Below are positions 23,208-30,427 of a stretch of DNA of 32,968 nucleotides, piece after piece. Each line of letters begins with the position of its first letter. Positions within the stretch are counted from its first letter, which is position 1. Made by a program: the position numbers and the translations under genes. Under the pieces are notes generated by a model that saw nothing but the letters and a program-made list of their open reading frames with translations, did not search any database and was not told the DNA's origin. This DNA is from Candidatus Accumulibacter phosphatis (lineage in GTDB: Bacteria > Pseudomonadota > Gammaproteobacteria > Burkholderiales > Rhodocyclaceae). The stretch lies in the NCBI RefSeq assembly GCF_012939955.1, contig NZ_SPMY01000046.1:1-32968 (forward strand), written 5' to 3'.

Positions 23208-23592
23208 CTGGACGATCGAAGACGTCGCGGCACGATTTGCTGAAGCGGCCGAGACGGGCCGGCGACTGCCCCGCGTTCGGGTGCAGGGCTACTTCAACGT
23301 CTGGCCAACCTTTGCCCGGGAGGCTTGGGAAGCCTATCCGGAGGAGGACCGCGACTACCGGCCGTTGCCGCCAAGCCCGCAGGCCATCGACCGGATGCTG
23401 GAGACGATGCGCTGGGTGCAGTGGCTGGAGGTCGACCAGCGCCATGTCGTCTGGATGCGCGCCAAGCGCTACGGTTGGCGGGACATCTCAATTCGCGCGG
23501 CCTGCTGCACCAGGACGGCGCAACGTCACTGGCAACGGGCGATTGAGACCGTCACCGATCGGCTCAACCAGGCGATGGCAGTCGCACCGTGA
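23200..23592 (+). CDS. DUF6362-like HTH protein
   Basis: The start is the GTG at 23200 with GGAGG 8 bases upstream (the open frame begins at 23182). The 130-residue protein has LPRVRVQGYFNVWPTF, SPQAIDRMLETMRWVQWLEVDQRHVVWMRAKRYGWRDISIRAACCTRTAQRHWQRAI, a helix-turn-helix-like end (residues about 80-115) as in DUF6362 proteins of phages. These sit at the end of the replication operon, so a regulator of later genes is plausible. Name from memory; function unknown. Confidence 0.8.
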   Translation: MADWTIEDVAARFAEAAETGRRLPRVRVQGYFNVWPTFAREAWEAYPEEDRDYRPLPPSPQAIDRMLETMRWVQWLEVDQRHVVWMRAKRYGWRDISIRAACCTRTAQRHWQRAIETVTDRLNQAMAVAP

Positions 23593-23787
23593 AAGAATTT
23601 TGATAGAGCTTTCGGACATGTGCGCGCTGCTGCAAAAACCTGCGGAGCGTTGCCAAATTCAGGACTCCGAGGGGGTGTCGCATCTCGGGCCGTTTTGACC
23701 TACAGTCACGGCTATGGTTGGGAAGGGTGCGAGAGCAGCGACGCGGCCCTCACACACGAGAATTCCTTCCTTCCAGCCGCACCAGCG

Positions 23788-23822
23788 ACCCGCCCCTGTG
23801 GCGGGTTTTTGCTTTCAGCGCC
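23788..23822 (+). repeat. 35-bp repeat with terminator, copy 1 (left of the GGDEF gene)
   Basis: The sequence holds a perfect hairpin CCCGCC-CCTGT-GGCGGG followed by TTTTT, then GCTTTCAGCGCC. An identical 35-bp copy lies at 25698-25732, and similar bases extend on both sides with small indels. It probably terminates the replication operon. The remainder of the gap 23593-23871 contains no gene I can support. Confidence 0.9.
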
Positions 23823-23871
23823 CCGTGATCCTTTACCTTGCCCACCACCGCCTTTGCGGAAGAGGCTGACG

Positions 23872-25581
23872 ATGCTCTGGACAATGCAATGGCGCGGCTG
23901 CAGAAAAGACCGCACAATGCCAAGAGTCGCGTCAACAACTACTGAAGACTCCTGCCTGACACCCTTTTGGCATCATTGCTGGCAACACTTGAAGAACCTT
24001 CGGTCATTCGGTTTTGCTTCCCGGTGGCGAATCGGCACAATGCTCCTGTGGCTGGTTCTCGCCTGCCTGCTGCCGGGAATACTGGGCGTGGTGGTTTTGT
24101 TCTCGCGGGAATATCTGAACGGCCGAGCCCAACTAGAAAGGGACATGATCGCAACGGCGCGTGCGATGGTTCAGTCGGTTGATAGCCAACTGTTCAGAGC
24201 CAAGACCGTTGGCCAAGTACTGGTCACGTCGAGTGCGCTTATCCCCCACGACTTGGCGGGATTCCATCGACGGGCGCGTGACGTCATCGCCACGGCAAAC
24301 GTGGGTATGAACGTCGTGCTCAGCGATGAGAACGGCCAGCAATTGGTCAACACGCTGCGGGAATTTGGCGAACCTCTGCCGCAGCACGGCCGTCCGGAAA
24401 TTCTCCGTCGTGTCTTCGAGACCGGACAACCGGTCATTTCTGAGATCTACGTCGGTGGGGTACTGCGTAAGCCCGTGCTGAGCATCGACCTACCGGTGAC
24501 TCTTGCCGGTAAGGTGGCCTATGTCCTGAGCATCGGCCTGTTGCCGAACGATTTCAACGCGATCCTCGCTGCGCAAAGCTTCCCACCCGGTTGGGTCTCA
24601 GCAATATTCGACCCCACGGGCACCATCGCCGCGCGCACTCACGCTTCGGAAGAGTTCGTCGGCCAGAAGGGAACGGCCGAGTACATCCAGCGCATCAGCG
24701 AATCCCCGGAAGGCTCAATGAAGACCATTACCCGTGAGGGAATTCCGACGTTGTCGGTCTGGAGCCGCTCATCGGTCACTGGCTGGAGTGTCGGTATCGG
24801 AATTCCTCGTGCAATCCTCGAACGCGATCTAATGCACACCATGACCTGGCTGGCTGCGGGCCTGGTCACCTTGCTCTTCGTTGGGCTCTGTTTGGCGTGG
24901 TTAGCCGGACGGAGAATCGCCGGCTCGGTCCGTGCACTGACCGCGCCGGCAATCGCCTTGGGACACGGGCAGTCCGTGCCAATTCCCGGTGTGTCTATCC
25001 ACGAAGCGGCTGAGGTCGCTGTCGCGCTTCGTCAGACCGGAGAATTGTTGGCTGCACGCACTGCCGCCTTGGAGGCTGCCAATCGGGAGCTTGAGCAACT
25101 TGCTCGGGTGGACACACTCACCGGGCTGCAAAACCGCAAGTCAGCCAACGAGAGGCTGCACCTGGAATTCCTACGCTTCAAGCGGTCAGGCCGCCCCTAT
25201 TGCGTGCTGTTCATGGATATTGATTGCTTCAAGGAGATTAACGATACCCTTGGCCACGAAGCAGGCGATCAAGTGCTGCGGCAAATGGCGACTGTGCTCA
25301 AAGATTCATTGCGGGAAACCGATTTCGTCGCGCGTTATGGCGGGGAGGAATTCCTCGCGATCCTCTCGGAGACGACTGTCCAAGGAGCCTTGGCGACTGC
25401 CGAGATCGTCAGACGCACGGTCGCCGAGCAATCTTTCCTCCTGGTAGGACAAGTGACAGTGAGTATTGGGGTCGCGACGGCGCTCGATGAGGACAAGAAT
25501 GAGGAGGGGGCGGTACGCCGGGCAGATACCGTCCTCTACCAGGCCAAGGCATGTGGCCGCAACGCGGTTCGCTCTTGCTGA
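23872..25581 (+). CDS. Membrane diguanylate cyclase (sensor-GGDEF) carried as cargo
   Basis: I take the ATG at 23872 (GAGG 7 bases upstream); 23917 is an alternative. The 569-residue protein has a first membrane helix (MLLWLVLACLLPGILGVVVLF, about residues 58-78), an extracytoplasmic sensor of about 260 residues, a second helix (WLAAGLVTLLFVGLCLAWLAG), a HAMP-like region and coiled coil, then a GGDEF domain with ARVDTLTGLQNRKSANERL, MDIDCFKEINDTLGHEAGD, and the active site YGGEEF preceded by the RETD inhibitory site. It should make cyclic di-GMP under product feedback. Its base composition is less GC-rich than its neighbours and it sits between two copies of a 35-bp repeat, so it looks like late-acquired cargo (a 'moron'). 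Confidence 0.93.
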   Translation: MLWTMQWRGCRKDRTMPRVASTTTEDSCLTPFWHHCWQHLKNLRSFGFASRWRIGTMLLWLVLACLLPGILGVVVLFSREYLNGRAQLERDMIATARAMVQSVDSQLFRAKTVGQVLVTSSALIPHDLAGFHRRARDVIATANVGMNVVLSDENGQQLVNTLREFGEPLPQHGRPEILRRVFETGQPVISEIYVGGVLRKPVLSIDLPVTLAGKVAYVLSIGLLPNDFNAILAAQSFPPGWVSAIFDPTGTIAARTHASEEFVGQKGTAEYIQRISESPEGSMKTITREGIPTLSVWSRSSVTGWSVGIGIPRAILERDLMHTMTWLAAGLVTLLFVGLCLAWLAGRRIAGSVRALTAPAIALGHGQSVPIPGVSIHEAAEVAVALRQTGELLAARTAALEAANRELEQLARVDTLTGLQNRKSANERLHLEFLRFKRSGRPYCVLFMDIDCFKEINDTLGHEAGDQVLRQMATVLKDSLRETDFVARYGGEEFLAILSETTVQGALATAEIVRRTVAEQSFLLVGQVTVSIGVATALDEDKNEEGAVRRADTVLYQAKACGRNAVRSC

Positions 25582-25697
25582 CCGCATTGGATATGCCCAC
25601 GAAATGAACAATCTGGCGTCAAGCCGCAAGACGGAACTCGCTTTGTTGACCGGTTAGCAGCGCAGTTTCCTCCGGTAGGCTTCACCCGCACCATCGA

Positions 25698-25732
25698 ACC
25701 CGCCCCTGTGGCGGGTTTTTGCTTTCAGCGCC
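25698..25732 (+). repeat. 35-bp repeat with terminator, copy 2 (right of the GGDEF gene)
   Basis: Identical to 23788-23822; the hairpin and T run terminate the diguanylate cyclase transcript. The repeat-to-repeat unit is 1,910 bp. Confidence 0.9.
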
Positions 25733-25787
25733 GCTACGGCCCGTGACCTCATCCGTCCGGGCCGTTCCCATTTGTCAGAGGTGAAAC

Positions 25788-27194
25788 GTGGCCCCATCCG
25801 ACTTGACGCTGGAGCAATGGCCGGTCGAGCGATTGATTGACTACGCCCGAAATCCACGCAAGAACGACCACGCCGTCGCGCAGATGGCGGCGGTGATCAC
25901 CGAGTTCGGGTTTCGGATTCCCGTGGTTGCCAGGAGCACAGGGGAAATTGTTGACGGTCATCTTCGGCTCAAGGCGGCGCGCAGGCTTGGTCTGACCTCG
26001 GTACCCGTGGTCCTGGCCGACGAACTGACGGATGCCCAGATCAAGGCGTTCCGCCTCCTGGCCAACCGCTCTGCCACCTGGGCGGAGTGGGACCAGGCCA
26101 TGCTGGCGCTGGAACTCGAAGACCTGAAGCTGGCCGACTTCGATCTGTCATTGACAGGTTTCGACGCCGACGAGATCGAGGCCTTGCTGGCCGACGATCA
26201 CACCGACGCAGAGCAGCCGGGCGATGGCAACCCGCCCGATGCCGGCGACGACGTACCCGATGTCCCGAGCAATCCCGTCTCTCGCACCGGCGATGTCTGG
26301 ACCTTGGGCCCTCACCGGCTGATCTGCGGTGACGCCGCTGACTCTGCCGTGATCACGCCGCTGATGGCCGGCGATCGGGCGCGGGTCTGCTTCACCTCAC
26401 CGCCCTACGGCAACCAGCGCGACTACACCAGCGGCGGCATCACCGATTGGGACGGATTGATGCGCGGCGTCTTCGTAGATCTCCCGATGACCGACGACGG
26501 CCAGGTGCTGGTCAACCTCGGCCTGATCCACCGCGACAGCGAAGTGATCCCGTACTGGGACAACTGGCTGGCATGGATGCGCACCCAGGGCTGGCGGCGG
26601 TTCGCGTGGTATATCTGGGACCAGGGGCCCGGGATGCCTGGCGACTGGGCCGGACGTTTCGCCCCGAGCTTCGAGTTCGTCTTCCACTTCAACCACCAGA
26701 GCCGCAAGCCGAACAAGATCGTTCGCTGCAAGCACGCTGGCCAGGACTCGCACCTGCGCGCCGACGGATCATCGACAGCGATGCGCGGCAGGAATGGCGA
26801 GGTCGGCGGCTGGACGGCAGCGGGCCAACCGACGCAGGACAACCGGATCCCCGACTCGGTGATCCGGGTGATGCGCCACAAGGGTAAGATCGGGCAGGAC
26901 ATCGACCACCCCGCCGTCTTCCCGATCGCCCTGCCGGAGTTCATCCTCGAGGCCTACTCCGACACCGGCGACCTCGTGTTCGAACCCTTCTGCGGTTCAG
27001 GAACGACGATGCTCGCGGCACAGCGTACCGGCCGCATCGCCCGCTCGGTCGAGATTGCCCCCGAGTACGTCGATGTGGCGATCAAGCGCTTCCAGCAGAA
27101 TTTTGCCGGCGTGCCGGTGACGCTCGTGGCCACCGGCCAGACGTTTGACGAGGTCGCCGACGAGCGCCTGGGGAGCGACGATGCTGACCGTTGA
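25788..27194 (+). CDS. ParB-domain DNA methyltransferase 1 (SPPY type)
   Basis: The start is the GTG at 25788 with AGAGGTG upstream. The 468-residue protein has an N-terminal ParB/sulfiredoxin-like domain (IDYARNPRKNDHAVAQMAAVITEFGF, VDGHLRLKAARRLGL; about residues 10-120), then a methyltransferase domain with catalytic TSPPYGNQRDY (about residue 203) and the AdoMet motif FEPFCGSGTTMLAA (about residue 398), a beta-class order. SPPY usually marks N4-cytosine methylation. It is the first of two tandem enzymes with near-identical ParB domains. It probably protects or marks phage DNA; no restriction gene is alongside. It overlaps the next gene by 14 bases. Confidence 0.92.
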   Translation: MAPSDLTLEQWPVERLIDYARNPRKNDHAVAQMAAVITEFGFRIPVVARSTGEIVDGHLRLKAARRLGLTSVPVVLADELTDAQIKAFRLLANRSATWAEWDQAMLALELEDLKLADFDLSLTGFDADEIEALLADDHTDAEQPGDGNPPDAGDDVPDVPSNPVSRTGDVWTLGPHRLICGDAADSAVITPLMAGDRARVCFTSPPYGNQRDYTSGGITDWDGLMRGVFVDLPMTDDGQVLVNLGLIHRDSEVIPYWDNWLAWMRTQGWRRFAWYIWDQGPGMPGDWAGRFAPSFEFVFHFNHQSRKPNKIVRCKHAGQDSHLRADGSSTAMRGRNGEVGGWTAAGQPTQDNRIPDSVIRVMRHKGKIGQDIDHPAVFPIALPEFILEAYSDTGDLVFEPFCGSGTTMLAAQRTGRIARSVEIAPEYVDVAIKRFQQNFAGVPVTLVATGQTFDEVADERLGSDDADR

Positions 27195-28443
27195 GCAGTG
27201 GCCGATCGACCGCCTGATCGAGTACGCGCGCAACCCGCGCAAGAACGATCATGCCGTCGACCAAATGGCCGCCGCGATCCAGGAGTTCGGTTTTCGGATC
27301 CCTTGTGTCGCCCAGTCCGATGGGCGCCTGGTCGACGGCCACCTGCGTCTGAAGGCGGCGCGCAAGCTCGGGCTCGACACGGTCCCGGTGATCCTGGCCG
27401 ACGACCTGACGCCGACGCAGATCAAAGCCTTTCGTCTGCTGGCCAACCGCTCGGCCACCTGGGCCGAATGGGATGATGATCTGCTGCGCCTCGAACTCGA
27501 TGAACTGAAGCTCGACGACTTCGATCTGGCACTGACCGGTTTCGATGCCGACCAGTTGCTGGAGATCATGGCCGGCGAGGAGAGCAGCACCGAAGGCCAG
27601 ACCGACGACGACGCCGTGCCGGACGTTCCGGAAACGCCGGTGTCGCGACTGGGCGACGTGTGGGTGCTCGGCAAGCACCGGCTGCTGTGCGGGGACGCTA
27701 CCCAAGAGGCCAGCTACCAAACGCTGCTCGGCACCGATCATGTGTCGATGCTCTGGCAAGACCCGCCGTACGGCGTGAACTACGCCAACAGCGCCAAGGA
27801 CAAGCTGCGCGGCAAGAACCGGCCAATCCTCAACGACAACCTGGGCGATGACTTCGGTCCCTTCCTGCAAGCGGCGCTCACCCCGGCACTGGCACGTTGC
27901 GATGGCGCGGTCTACATCGCCATGTCCTCCAGTGAACTCGACGTGCTGCAGTCCGCATTCCGCGCCGCCGGTGGCCACTGGTCGACGTTCATCATCTGGG
28001 CCAAAAACACCTTCACGCTCGGCCGCGCCGACTACCAGCGCCAGTACGAGCCGATGCTCTACGGCTGGCCCGAAGGCGGCAAGCGCCACTGGTGCGGCGA
28101 CCGTGACCAGGGCGACGTGTGGCAGATCAAGAAGCCGGTCAAAAACGATCTGCATCCGACGATGAAGCCAGTAGAACTGGTCGAGCGGGCGATCCGCAAT
28201 TCGAGTCGGCCGGGTGACTTGGTGCTCGATTGCTTCGGCGGCTCCGGTACCACGTTGATCGCCGCCGAGAAGTCGGGCCGGTTCGCAAGGTTGATGGAAC
28301 TGGATCCGAAGTACGTCGATACCATCGTTCGCCGCTGGCAGGAGTACACCGGCAACAACGCCACCCGAGAGTCGGATGGCGTTGAGTTTGATGCGATGTT
28401 CGGTCAGGCTGAGGTGGTTGGTGATGTCACTTGCGACCCGTAA
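27181..28443 (+). CDS. ParB-domain DNA methyltransferase 2 (DPPY type)
   Basis: The start is the ATG at 27181 (MLTVEQWPIDRL), inside the end of the first enzyme. The 420-residue protein repeats the ParB-like domain (YARNPRKNDHAVDQMAAAIQEFGF, IKAFRLLANRSATWAEWD) but its catalytic motif is DPPYGVNYANSAKDK (about residue 194), typical of N6-adenine enzymes, and its AdoMet motif is LDCFGGSGTTLIAAE (about residue 348), followed by the KPVELVERAI segment. Partnered with a cytosine-type relative, it would give the element two methylation marks. The stop overlaps the tail of the minus-strand small gene by 17 bases. Confidence 0.92.
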   Translation: MLTVEQWPIDRLIEYARNPRKNDHAVDQMAAAIQEFGFRIPCVAQSDGRLVDGHLRLKAARKLGLDTVPVILADDLTPTQIKAFRLLANRSATWAEWDDDLLRLELDELKLDDFDLALTGFDADQLLEIMAGEESSTEGQTDDDAVPDVPETPVSRLGDVWVLGKHRLLCGDATQEASYQTLLGTDHVSMLWQDPPYGVNYANSAKDKLRGKNRPILNDNLGDDFGPFLQAALTPALARCDGAVYIAMSSSELDVLQSAFRAAGGHWSTFIIWAKNTFTLGRADYQRQYEPMLYGWPEGGKRHWCGDRDQGDVWQIKKPVKNDLHPTMKPVELVERAIRNSSRPGDLVLDCFGGSGTTLIAAEKSGRFARLMELDPKYVDTIVRRWQEYTGNNATRESDGVEFDAMFGQAEVVGDVTCDP

Positions 28444-28618
28444 CTGCGGTCAGTTTGCTGCGCGCGGGCCCCGTCCAGAAGCAGGGGCCCTTGCCACTTT
28501 TGGCTTCGTCGTCCCAACGCTCAAGGATCTCGGCGTCGGTCCAGCCTTTGGCGGCGAGGTAGGCGTAGTCGTCGCTGTTGAAGTTGCTGTGCTTGCGGAG
28601 GGTCTCGTTGGTGGCCAT
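28427..28618 (-). CDS. Small acidic protein of the array (hypothetical, 63 aa)
   Basis: The product is MATNETLRKHSNFNSDDYAYL followed by AAKGWTDAEILERWDDEAKSGKGPCFWTG. It is preceded by GGGAGAAACACC as ribosome-binding site and by promoter copy 1. It overlaps the end of the second methyltransferase gene tail to tail. The helix-rich AKGWTDAEILERWDDEA segment is a small-domain pattern without a name I can give. It is the last gene of the minus-strand array. Confidence 0.75.
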   Translation of the reverse strand: MATNETLRKHSNFNSDDYAYLAAKGWTDAEILERWDDEAKSGKGPCFWTGPARSKLTAVTGRK

Positions 28619-28651
28619 GGTGTTTCTCCCGTTTGCGTTGATGACAGAGAC

Positions 28652-28680
28652 ATGATTGCTCTACCACGAACACAAGCCAA
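28652..28680 (-). promoter_or_regulatory. Repeated promoter element, copy 1
   Basis: TTGGCT, 17 bp, AATCAT, then TCATCAAC; the CAGCGCGTTCAT motif is replaced by TAGAGCAATCAT, making this the most diverged copy, yet with the best -10. ATTGAGAA lies upstream as in copies 2 and 6. Confidence 0.7.
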
Positions 28681-28709
28681 GTGCTTTCTCAATCATTTTG
28701 GCAACGCTT

Positions 28710-28961
28710 TCAGTCTTCCCAAATAGACGTTGCATCGCGCGCAATCCAGATGCGCGCCCGGTCGTCGTCGCTTGCTGCTTCGACCACCGCGCTGCCTGTT
28801 TTCGTGTTGACGCCCGCTTTGCCGGTGGCACAGAAAGTCTTGCCGTCGTGGATGATGATGCTCGGCGCCGCCTTGCTGAACTCGATCTGGATGCTCATCA
28901 TGCCGCGGTTGCGACCGTTGGTATCGGTCACGTTGGTCTGGAGGGTGGTCTTGGCGGTCAT
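28710..28961 (-). CDS. Array protein, 83 aa, unknown
   Basis: The start is the ATG at 28961 because GAGGAG lies 6 bases upstream; the longer frame passes through the promoter repeat. The product (MTAKTTLQTNVTDTNGRNRGMMSIQIEF, then APSIIIHDGKTFCATGKAG) looks like a small beta-strand protein. No domain recognised. Preceded by promoter copy 2. Confidence 0.75.
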   Translation of the reverse strand: MTAKTTLQTNVTDTNGRNRGMMSIQIEFSKAAPSIIIHDGKTFCATGKAGVNTKTGSAVVEAASDDDRARIWIARDATSIWED

Positions 28962-28997
28962 GGCATGCTCCTCGGGGTAGTTGGCTGCGACACCCGT

Positions 28998-29026
28998 ATG
29001 AACGCGCTGTTTGATTGACAAGGCAA
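28998..29026 (-). promoter_or_regulatory. Repeated promoter element, copy 2
   Basis: TTGCCT, 17 bp, GTTCAT with the full CAGCGCGTTCAT; ATTGAGAA upstream; downstream half differs (ACGGGTGTCGCAGCC in place of ACGATCGTCATCAAC). Confidence 0.75.
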
Positions 29027-29127
29027 GCGCGTTCTCAATCATTGTGGACGCATGGCGCCTTGGCTTGCACAGACGCGCCGTGTGGCGTCGTCGTGTCGCC
29101 GGCGAGTCCTTGCTTGGCGACGCCGAT

Positions 29128-29505
29128 TCAGCACCACGTCACGCCAGACCGCAGTTCGTGGGCAACCGCCAGCAGGTGAAAGACTTCCTTGAGGCGCCGG
29201 ACGACACCCTCCTGGTCGATGCCCGGGTCGATGACGCGAACGCCCCGCTGGATGGTCGGCTGGCCGTCGATCTCAACGATGCGGGTCGGCCCGCTCTCGT
29301 CGGTCGGTGCGACGGTCTGGATACCCCAGGCCTGATGCAACGCCCGGATGGCCCGTTGACGCAGGCGCGGTAGTTCGGCGAAGTCGATCTCGCCGTAACC
29401 CTCGGAGGTGTCGATGCCCAGCGCGCCCAGCACGATGGCCGCATTGCGATTGGAGTAGTTGACCTCCGTTTCGGGCTGCTGGTCGATGCGGATGGTAATG
29501 CTCAT
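29128..29505 (-). CDS. Array protein, 125 aa, unknown
   Basis: The start is the ATG at 29505 with AGGGAG 7 bases upstream. The product contains MSITIRIDQQPETEVNYSNR, AAIVLGALGI, FAELPRLRQRAIRALHQAWGI and GVVRRLKEVFHLLAVAHELRSG. It is soluble and helical in its second half. No domain recognised. Preceded by promoter copy 3. The stretch downstream (29043-29127) holds a GC-rich motif (CGCGCCGTGTGGCG) shared with 30315-30328. Confidence 0.75.
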   Translation of the reverse strand: MSITIRIDQQPETEVNYSNRNAAIVLGALGIDTSEGYGEIDFAELPRLRQRAIRALHQAWGIQTVAPTDESGPTRIVEIDGQPTIQRGVRVIDPGIDQEGVVRRLKEVFHLLAVAHELRSGVTWC

Positions 29506-29542
29506 GGTGTGGCTCCCTGGCGTGGTTGGTGGCGACACCCCG

Positions 29543-29571
29543 ATGAACGCGCTGTTTGATTGAGAAGCCAA
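29543..29571 (-). promoter_or_regulatory. Repeated promoter element, copy 3
   Basis: TTGGCT, 17 bp, GTTCAT within CAGCGCGTTCAT. The region between is CTCAATCAAA, shared with copy 2 and unlike the others. Confidence 0.78.
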
Positions 29572-29619
29572 GCGCCACGACGATCATTCGCGTGACCCGA
29601 CGTCTCGTTCGAGATGGCC

Positions 29620-29847
29620 TCAACCCTGGCTGTCGAGTTGGAAACTTCCCGGGCCGTTGCCTTCGTCGTCGGCGAGGAAGATGAGGGTTCGCTTCTGCCC
29701 GTTGGGCAAGGTAATGACCAGACCGAAGAATTCGTCGCCGTACTCGTCGACGCCGGTCCGGGCAAGGTTGGTGATGGTGCCGCCCAACAGCGGGCGCAGT
29801 TGCTGGAGATGGAAGTCGACGACGGAGGGTGGGGTGCTGGTGGTCAT
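29620..29847 (-). CDS. Array protein, 75 aa, unknown
   Basis: The product (MTTSTPPSVVDFHLQQLRPL, then GGTITNLARTGVDEYGDEFFGLVITLPNGQKRTLIFLADDEGNGPG) is a small beta-rich protein with an AAAGGAG ribosome-binding site. It is the only array gene without the promoter repeat, 49 bp after the preceding gene's stop, so the two are probably co-transcribed. Confidence 0.75.
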   Translation of the reverse strand: MTTSTPPSVVDFHLQQLRPLLGGTITNLARTGVDEYGDEFFGLVITLPNGQKRTLIFLADDEGNGPGSFQLDSQG

Positions 29848-29896
29848 GACAGACTCCTTTGGTGTACTAGTGGACGACGGGTGCTGGTCATCGGTT

Positions 29897-30169
29897 CTAA
29901 ACGTCCCGCAGGACAGTGATGCCGGCCTGCGCCAGGGTCAACGCGGCGCTGGCGAAGATCGCCTCGGCCATCCCCGGACACGCCTGGGTGTCGTCGAGTA
30001 ATTCGTCGACGACTTCGCGAGACCGAGCGCGCATCGCCACGAGTGCCGCCTCGCGCAGTTCGTGGCTGGCGGTCCTGATCTCCGGGCAGAGCCGGATCAG
30101 CGTGGTGAGGGCGGCGGTGGCGAGTTGGTTGCCGAGGGTATCCAGGTTGCTGGTTTGGGTCGGGGTCAT
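29897..30169 (-). CDS. Array protein, 90 aa, unknown
   Basis: The start is the ATG at 30169 with CAGGAG 7 bases upstream. The product (MTPTQTSNLDTLGNQLATAA, then LTTLIRLCPEIRTASHELREAALVAMRARSREVVDELLDDTQ) is all-helical and soluble. No domain recognised. Preceded by promoter copy 4; leads the two-gene unit with the 75-aa protein. Confidence 0.75.
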   Translation of the reverse strand: MTPTQTSNLDTLGNQLATAALTTLIRLCPEIRTASHELREAALVAMRARSREVVDELLDDTQACPGMAEAIFASAALTLAQAGITVLRDV

Positions 30170-30201
30170 GGCGGGCTCCTGCGGTGGTTGATGACGATCG
30201 T

Positions 30202-30230
30202 ATGAACGCGCTGTTCGCTGCTGAAGCCAA
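30202..30230 (-). promoter_or_regulatory. Repeated promoter element, copy 4
   Basis: TTGGCT, 17 bp, GTTCAT in CAGCGCGTTCAT, then ACGATCGTCATCAACC; the downstream part is identical to copy 6 over this stretch. A typical full-consensus copy. Confidence 0.8.
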
Positions 30231-30383
30231 GCGGAATCACAATCTTCGTCGGCTGGCCCCTGGCGTCGTGACGCTCGCCACCTCCTCGGCGTTGGCCCTG
30301 CGGGTTGCACGGCCGCGCCGTGTGGCGCTTCGACGCCGCCGGTTGACTACTTGGTGCACCGCGCCAGTTACGGCGCCCAGACG

Positions 30384-30410
30384 CCAAAACGCCCGGTGGC
30401 CCGGGCGTCT
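30384..30410 (-). terminator. Hairpin terminator after the DUF932 gene
   Basis: ACGCCCGG-GCCA-CCGGGCGT followed by TTT on the minus strand, starting about 18 bases after the DUF932 stop. The same hairpin recurs at 31536-31555. The rest of 30247-30427 shows no gene. Confidence 0.72.
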
Positions 30411-30427
30411 GGCGAGATGGTTGGCGG

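Noticed and set aside
23620-23871. 84-codon N-terminal extension of the diguanylate cyclase frame
   Set aside because: It runs through the 35-bp terminator repeat, contains a hairpin and Pro-rich nonsense, and a better start lies at 23872.
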